Shown here piece by piece: positions 6,046-10,047 of a stretch of DNA of 10,047 bases. The notes beneath the pieces are model-generated. The model was given only the letters and a program-made list of their open reading frames with translations. It was not told the DNA's origin and ran no database searches. A program made the translations under genes and the position numbers. The DNA comes from JBGTBQ01 sp041749275 (GTDB lineage Bacteria; Acidobacteriota; Blastocatellia; Pyrinomonadales; Pyrinomonadaceae), in the NCBI GenBank assembly GCA_041749275.1, contig JBGTBQ010000475.1:1-10047 (forward strand), given 5' to 3'. Position 1 is the first letter of the stretch. The number at the start of each line of letters is the position of its first letter.

Positions 6046-6067
6046 GTCTGGAGTCCAGACTCCGGAC
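6046..6067. repeat. Short dyad of heptamers, pyrH-frr spacer
   Basis: GTCTGG (6046-6051) pairs with CCAGAC (6055-6060) around AGT. GGAGT can pair with ACTCC and AGTCC with GGACT in mutually exclusive alternatives. Read in sevens it is TCTGGAG, TCCAGAC, TCCGGAC (6047-6067), one inverted and two direct copies. It ends just before the frr ribosome binding site and looks like a small member of the spacer-repeat class. Confidence 0.6.
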
Positions 6068-6085
6068 TTTCTTTAGGAGAGAGAT

Positions 6086-6646
6086 ATGTCTGAGAAAGAT
6101 GTCATCAAAGAGACGCGCCCGCGAATGGAGGGGGCGGTCGAGGATTTGCGGAAGAGGCTGGCGACCGTGCGGACGGGTCGCGCCGTGGTGAGTCTGCTCG
6201 ACCCGGTGATGGTCGAGTATTACGGGACGCCGACGCCGCTCAGTCAGTTGGCCTCGGTGCACGCGCCGGAGCCGACCATGCTGACCGTGCAGCCGTGGGA
6301 TCAGACGCAACTCGGAGCCATCGAGAAGGCCATCCGCTCTTCGGACCTCGGCCTCAACCCGTCGAATGACGGCAAGATGGTGCGCGTTCCCGTCCCGCCG
6401 TTGACCGAAGAGCGCCGCAAGCAACTCGCCAAACAGGTGCATGAGTTCGCCGAAGAGCATCGCACCGCGATCCGCAACATCCGCCGCGACGCCAACGACC
6501 GGCTGAAGAAGATGCTCAAGGACAAGCTCATCTCCGAAGACACCGAGCGTGACGCGCTCGAAGAAGTGCAGAAGATGACCAACACCTACGTCGGCAAAGT
6601 GGATGAACTGTCGAAGACGAAGGAGCAGGAGATTCTGAGCGTTTGA
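6086..6646 (+). CDS. frr: Ribosome recycling factor
   Basis: RRF works with EF-G to split the 70S ribosome after termination and free mRNA and tRNA. This 186-residue protein has the normal length (E. coli 185). It shows the N-terminal helix with LRKRLATVRTGRAVVSLLDPVMVEYYGTPTPLSQLA, the beta domain through VQPWDQTQLGAIEKAIRSSDLGLNPSNDG and VPVPPLTEERRKQL, then the long helix with AIRNIRRDANDRLKK and the C-terminal helix ending EQEILSV. AGGAGAG about eight bases before ATG is a good ribosome binding site. It closes the translation cluster: a terminator follows after 46 bases. No cell-envelope genes such as uppS or cdsA follow it, although they often do in other phyla. Confidence 0.96.
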   Translation: MSEKDVIKETRPRMEGAVEDLRKRLATVRTGRAVVSLLDPVMVEYYGTPTPLSQLASVHAPEPTMLTVQPWDQTQLGAIEKAIRSSDLGLNPSNDGKMVRVPVPPLTEERRKQLAKQVHEFAEEHRTAIRNIRRDANDRLKKMLKDKLISEDTERDALEEVQKMTNTYVGKVDELSKTKEQEILSV

Positions 6647-6692
6647 TCCGTGGCAAGTTGGCGGTAGACCGTCAGCACTGACAACGAAGACG

Positions 6693-6733
6693 GCAAGAGG
6701 CTTGAGATGTTCAATCTCAAGCCTCTTGCTTTT
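6693..6733 (+). terminator. Intrinsic terminator of the translation operon
   Basis: Positions 6693-6708 and 6714-6729 form a perfect 16-bp stem with a 5-base loop (GTTCA), followed by TTTT at 6730-6733. This is a textbook rho-independent terminator, 46 bases after the frr stop. Confidence 0.9.
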
Positions 6734-6782
6734 ACTGCCTATATGCCGCGCACACCAAGATACCAACTAGACGGCGCGGGTA

Positions 6783-6857
6783 GGTCAGAACCGCCTGCGG
6801 TAGCGGGCGGGTCTCAACGCGAGCGACACCCGCCCGCTACCGCAGGCGGTTCTGACC
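6783..6857. repeat. 30-bp perfect inverted repeat, REP-like
   Basis: Positions 6783-6812 are the exact reverse complement of 6828-6857, separated by a 15-base loop. The arms contain CCGCCTGCGGTAGCGGGCGG, itself rich in short inverted words. It lies between the frr terminator and the stop of the convergent receptor gene, the usual place for REP/BIME-type elements. Both arms read in the same plus frame as PPAVAGGS and PPATAGGS, so the element can masquerade as a small open frame. I recall similar peptides in spurious short proteins of acidobacterial drafts but cannot verify this. No transposase is in the window. Confidence 0.85.
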
Positions 6858-6884
6858 CGGACATCCAATCCGAATTGCCTACTG

Positions 6885-9827
6885 TTAGAAGTTGAAGCGG
6901 GCGCTGGCTTGTATCTTGCGATTCCCGCCCGCGGTTCCGCCGAACCCGCCGAACGAGCCGACGATGCGCGTGGACTCGCCGAAGAAGGGCGAGCTGAGGT
7001 TACCGTTCGGCGTGGCGAAGTTGACGCGGTTCAGCGCGTTCTGAATGTTCACAGAGAGGGTCAGACTGTAGCGCTTTTCCCCGCCGCCGCCCGCGCCCGG
7101 AGCGCCGCCGCCGGGGCCGCCCGCCGTCCTGACCGGGCCGCCGCCTTGCGGAGTTGAAGACGAGGGGGCAGCCGCCGCCGCGCCCGGCAGGTTGCCGAAA
7201 CCGAACGTGCGGCTGATGCTGAGGTTGACGGCGAAGAAGCCGGGGCCTTCGCCATAGTTACGCGGGATGATGGTCTGGCCCGACTTCGGTCTGATGTCGA
7301 AGTTGCCCCACTCGGTAACCCGCAGGTCAGCGGCGGGCGTCTGCGCGTCGGCGAAGGCGGGGCGGTCGTTGAAGATGCCGTCGCCGTTGCGGTCGCTGCC
7401 GGTGATGATGTTGAAGAACTGGCCCGTCCGCGCGGTGATGAAGGGGCTGATGGACAGCTTCAGCTTCGGCACGGCGATATTGCCGCCGACGAAAACCTGT
7501 CGGCGCGCGAAGAAGGAGACGCGTCCGTTCTCGCTGCTCAAGTCGTAGGAGTCAGCCGGGAAGCACCCGCCGAAACCGCCGAAGACGCAGTCCGTGTCGC
7601 TCGTCGCCCTGCCGGTGTTGAAGTTGGCGAAGACCGAGAAGCCGGGCCGCAGTTGATTGCGGACGCCCATCTGCAAGCGGTAGTCGTTAAAGCTGCCGGT
7701 TGACTCGTACTGGTAGATGTCGCCCTGCGTGTTGTCGGGGCGCGCGCCGTTGCCCGGCTCGCCGCGCCGCGCCGGGTCGTAGGTTCCCGGCAGGAAAGCG
7801 TTGATGTTGCGCTGGCGAAAGACGCGCTGCGTGCGGAAGTTGAAGAAGACGCCGAAGATGGTCCAGTTCTTCGGAAGCTGTCGCTCGACCTGCACGGCGG
7901 CGATAGTGGAGCGCGGAGCCTGTAGGTCGTCCGCGACGCGCGTCAAGGCTTGCGGCTGGAGGAACGTAGCCAGTTCACCGACCGTCGGAACGGTGCTCGC
8001 CAACACGCCCGTCGGTGTGAAGACCACTCGATTCAGAATCGCCGGGTCGGAGACGATGAAACGCTGCTGCCCGTCGCCGCCGAAGCGGATGGACTGAAGC
8101 GTCCCGTTCTCGTTGAAGCGGTCGTAGAACATGCCGAAGCCGCCGCGAATGACGAACTTCGGCTGATTGCCGCCGCCCATCATCGAGCCGGTCGTGGAGC
8201 CGCCCGGCGCCCACGCGAAGAAGATGCGCGGCGCGAGGTTGAGATGGCTGCTGATGTTCGACTGGTTCTCGTAGCGCAGGCCGAGGGTCAGCAGCACGTT
8301 CGGGCGAATCTTCCATTCGTCCTGCACGAAGCCGCCGACATCGTACTGGCTGACGCGCGCCTCCGGCTCGCCTCCGGAAATGGTGAACTGCGAAGGAATC
8401 GCCCCGCCGCCCTGCACCGCCGCGCGATACTGGTCGAGCGACGTGAAGGTGAACGTCCCGTTAAAATTGTTGTCCGCGAAGTCCGTCAGCTTCACGCCGC
8501 GCAGCCGCGCGCCGAAACGCAGCGTGTGCGTGCCGCGCGTGTGCGTCGTGTAGTTCTGAAGCTCCCAGCGATTCTCGCTGTTGAAGGAGAGGCCGACGGA
8601 TGCGCCGCCGCCCGTGAACGAGTCGAGCACCTGTATGCCGGGGGTCGAATTGTCGCCCGTCTGCTCGCGGCGCGAGCGCGTGTACTGGAAACGCGTCTCG
8701 TTGATCGTGGTCGCGTTGAGTACGGCGGTCTCGGTGAGTTGGATGTTGTGATCCATACTCGAAAACTCGACGGCGCGCGAGAGCAGGCTGAAGCCGCCGA
8801 TGCCGCCGAGGTTGCTCGACCGCGTGTAAGAGTAGCGCGCGACCAGCGTGTGGTTCTGGTTAATCGCGTAGTCGAAGCGCGGGCTGAAGGTCGTGAACCG
8901 GCGCGGCGTCAGCACCGCGAGGTTGAATCCGGTCGGAGCGAGCGACGTGGGGTCGAGCACGGTCGCCGTAATCACGTCGTTGTCGTCCTCGCCGCGCCGT
9001 TGGAAATCAACGAAGAAGGAGGCCTTCTTCGCCACGACCGGGCCGGAGAGGTTGAAGCCGTAGATGCGCGACTGGTAGTCGGCGCGCGTCGGCGAGAAGG
9101 GGTTGCGCGAGTTGAACGCCTCATCGGCGAAGGTCGTGTTGACGCTGCCGCGAAAGCGATCCATGCCGGGGCGCGTGAGGATGTCAACGCGCCCGAAACC
9201 GGGGCGGTCGTTCTCCGCGTTCAATGGATTCTGGCTGACGCGCACCTCGCGGATGCTGGCCTTCGGCGGGAGACGACCGCCCTCGAAGCCATCAACGTAA
9301 ATCTGCCCCCCGTTGGGGCCGGCGGAAGGGCCGGCCAATGCCGACAGCACGGCGGCCAAATCGTCCGGGTCGTCGGGCAGCGCTTCGATGTCTTTGCCGC
9401 GTAGCACAATCGCGTCGGCGTTGCTCTCCGACGTAGTGTTGATGCCGGCCTCGGCGGCCACGGTCACCTCTTCCTTTTCGAGCGCGACGCCGAGCACAAT
9501 CGCCTGCGGCTCGTTGCGGCCCGCCGACACTTCGACCTCGGCATTCTCGTAGAACGCGAAGCCGGGCGCGACGACGCGCACGACATACTTGCCGGGCACG
9601 AGTCCGCCAAGCGTGAAGTTGCCTTCCGCGTCGGTCGTCGTGTTCTTGGCGAGTCCGTTCGCGTCCGTCGCGTTGACGGTCGCGCCGACGATGACGCCGC
9701 CGAACTCGTCTTTAATCTGTCCACGCAGCGTGCCCGCTCTCTGTTGCGCGCTAGCGTTCGAGACGGTGAAGAGAAGCAGGAGGGCGAAGCACAGGCCGCG
9801 CCGGAATATGCTTGGGGGAACTCTCAT
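6885..9827 (-). CDS. TonB-dependent receptor, Oar-like, with carboxypeptidase-regulatory domain
   Basis: This 980-residue outer-membrane protein starts with a signal peptide (RR at 9-10, hydrophobic 12-22, cleavage probable after NASA at 27). Residues 32-113 form a CarboxypepD_reg-like beta-sandwich (DEFGGVIVGATVNATDANG, DAEGNFTLGGLVPGKYVVRV). A plug follows from about 118 to 230 with DIEALPDDPDDLAAVLSALA, GPNGGQIYVDGF and VRVSQNPLNAENDRPGFGRVDI, then a 22-strand type barrel ending in ARFNF, the aromatic C-terminus recognised by the BAM complex. Such proteins abound in Acidobacteriota and Myxococcota (Oar in Myxococcus) and are thought to move large substrates or proteins; the substrate here is unknown. 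A Gly/Ala/Pro-rich insertion occupies about 880-917. It converges on the translation operon. GGAAGG about 12 bases before the start is a weak ribosome binding site. Confidence 0.9.
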   Translation of the reverse strand: MRVPPSIFRRGLCFALLLLFTVSNASAQQRAGTLRGQIKDEFGGVIVGATVNATDANGLAKNTTTDAEGNFTLGGLVPGKYVVRVVAPGFAFYENAEVEVSAGRNEPQAIVLGVALEKEEVTVAAEAGINTTSESNADAIVLRGKDIEALPDDPDDLAAVLSALAGPSAGPNGGQIYVDGFEGGRLPPKASIREVRVSQNPLNAENDRPGFGRVDILTRPGMDRFRGSVNTTFADEAFNSRNPFSPTRADYQSRIYGFNLSGPVVAKKASFFVDFQRRGEDDNDVITATVLDPTSLAPTGFNLAVLTPRRFTTFSPRFDYAINQNHTLVARYSYTRSSNLGGIGGFSLLSRAVEFSSMDHNIQLTETAVLNATTINETRFQYTRSRREQTGDNSTPGIQVLDSFTGGGASVGLSFNSENRWELQNYTTHTRGTHTLRFGARLRGVKLTDFADNNFNGTFTFTSLDQYRAAVQGGGAIPSQFTISGGEPEARVSQYDVGGFVQDEWKIRPNVLLTLGLRYENQSNISSHLNLAPRIFFAWAPGGSTTGSMMGGGNQPKFVIRGGFGMFYDRFNENGTLQSIRFGGDGQQRFIVSDPAILNRVVFTPTGVLASTVPTVGELATFLQPQALTRVADDLQAPRSTIAAVQVERQLPKNWTIFGVFFNFRTQRVFRQRNINAFLPGTYDPARRGEPGNGARPDNTQGDIYQYESTGSFNDYRLQMGVRNQLRPGFSVFANFNTGRATSDTDCVFGGFGGCFPADSYDLSSENGRVSFFARRQVFVGGNIAVPKLKLSISPFITARTGQFFNIITGSDRNGDGIFNDRPAFADAQTPAADLRVTEWGNFDIRPKSGQTIIPRNYGEGPGFFAVNLSISRTFGFGNLPGAAAAAPSSSTPQGGGPVRTAGGPGGGAPGAGGGGEKRYSLTLSVNIQNALNRVNFATPNGNLSSPFFGESTRIVGSFGGFGGTAGGNRKIQASARFNF

Positions 9828-9851
9828 TGGACCATTACCTTCCGAGGTGGA

Positions 9852-9882
9852 GTTAAAGCCTGCCGCGCGTGGGTGTGTTCAA
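9852..9882 (-). promoter_or_regulatory. Weak candidate promoter of the receptor gene
   Basis: On the minus strand TTGAAC (9882-9877) and TTTAAC (9857-9852) lie 19 bases apart, each matching consensus at four of six positions. The spacing is long and the match poor. Only the position, about 25 bases before the receptor start and after an upstream terminator-like hairpin, makes it worth listing. Confidence 0.22.
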
Positions 9883-9929
9883 ACCGACATCGTCGCGACG
9901 AGGGGAACTTTGCGAGGTTGATGTTGAAA

Positions 9930-9962
9930 GGGCGCGGGCGTCACGAAAACGCGCCCGCGCCC
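9930..9962 (-). terminator. GC-rich hairpin after the right-edge gene
   Basis: GGGCGCGGGCG (9930-9940) pairs perfectly with CGCCCGCGCCC (9952-9962) around an 11-base loop. On the minus strand it starts 14 bases after the stop of the right-edge frame and is followed by TTTC, a short U tract. It probably terminates that gene and separates it from the receptor gene. Confidence 0.6.
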
Positions 9963-9976
9963 GGAAGCGTTGCGTG

Positions 9977-10047
9977 TTATGGCTGGCCGATGCCGAAGCC
10001 GAAGTTGGCGCCGCCGCCACCGCCCGCCCCAACGGGGGGCAGATTTA
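9977..10047 (-). CDS. C-terminal fragment of an unidentified glycine-rich protein
   Basis: A minus-strand frame enters from the right edge and ends at TAA (9979-9977), giving 22 residues: NLPPVGAG, four further glycines, then ANFGFGIGQP. A terminator-like hairpin follows at once, and the receptor gene begins 150 bases downstream in the same direction, which supports a real gene end. The glycine-rich tail is too short to name a family. It ends in Pro, not in the aromatic residue expected of an outer-membrane barrel. The outermost 28 bases nearly duplicate, inverted, a site in the receptor gene, so part of the fragment could be an assembly artefact. Confidence 0.4.
   Translation of the reverse strand, partial: NLPPVGAGGGGGANFGFGIGQP

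Noticed and set aside
6707..6895. 62-codon frame after frr with PPAVAGGS and PPATAGGS
   Set aside because: It starts inside the terminator loop and is built from the two arms of the palindrome, so it is a by-product of the repeat.
7950..9404. 484-codon open frame on the plus strand, opposite the receptor gene
   Set aside because: It lies wholly antisense to a well-supported TonB-dependent receptor, is Arg/Ala/Glu/Val-rich as expected from high-GC codon bias on the other strand, and shows no recognisable domain.

Overview
The window looks like a chromosomal piece of a GC-rich Gram-negative bacterium, most likely an acidobacterium (Blastocatellia-like). This is inferred from three things: a TonB-dependent receptor of the Oar type with an N-terminal carboxypeptidase-regulatory domain, a secreted M48 protease, and short palindromic repeats packed into the spacers. 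No 16S or other taxonomic marker was compared, so the lineage is provisional.

Layout, left to right. Positions 1-297 (minus strand) hold the first 99 residues of a P-loop ATPase that runs off the left edge. A 462-base divergent spacer follows, with candidate promoters in both directions and a possibly structured leader. Positions 760-1929 (plus) encode a secreted M48 zinc metalloprotease, followed by a strong hairpin. A near-consensus sigma-70-type promoter at 2097-2125 opens the main block, a housekeeping translation cluster, all plus: rplM (L13), rpsI (S9), rpsB (S2), tsf (EF-Ts), pyrH (UMP kinase) and frr (ribosome recycling factor). It ends at an intrinsic terminator (6693-6733). A 30-bp perfect inverted repeat sits between this terminator and the next gene. 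Positions 6885-9827 (minus) encode a 980-residue TonB-dependent receptor. At the right edge (9977-10047, minus) is the tail of another gene, followed by a hairpin.

The translation genes are a conserved set: three ribosomal proteins, the elongation factor that recycles EF-Tu, the factor that splits post-termination ribosomes, and UMP kinase for pyrimidine nucleotide supply. The protease and the receptor belong to the cell envelope and look like independent transcription units.

The genes themselves are mostly ordinary; the spacers are not. The rpsI-rpsB, rpsB-tsf, tsf-pyrH and pyrH-frr spacers each hold a different short unit (7 or 8 bases) repeated in tandem and then again in inverted orientation, so each can fold into a hairpin. 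Together with the 30-bp palindrome they suggest an active repeat-generating process confined to intergenic DNA. S2 carries an unusual C-terminal extension of about 100 residues. The last 28 bases match, inverted and with one mismatch, a site inside the receptor gene, which may be an assembly artefact or a real inverted repeat. I found no tRNA, rRNA, CRISPR array, prophage or insertion sequence.
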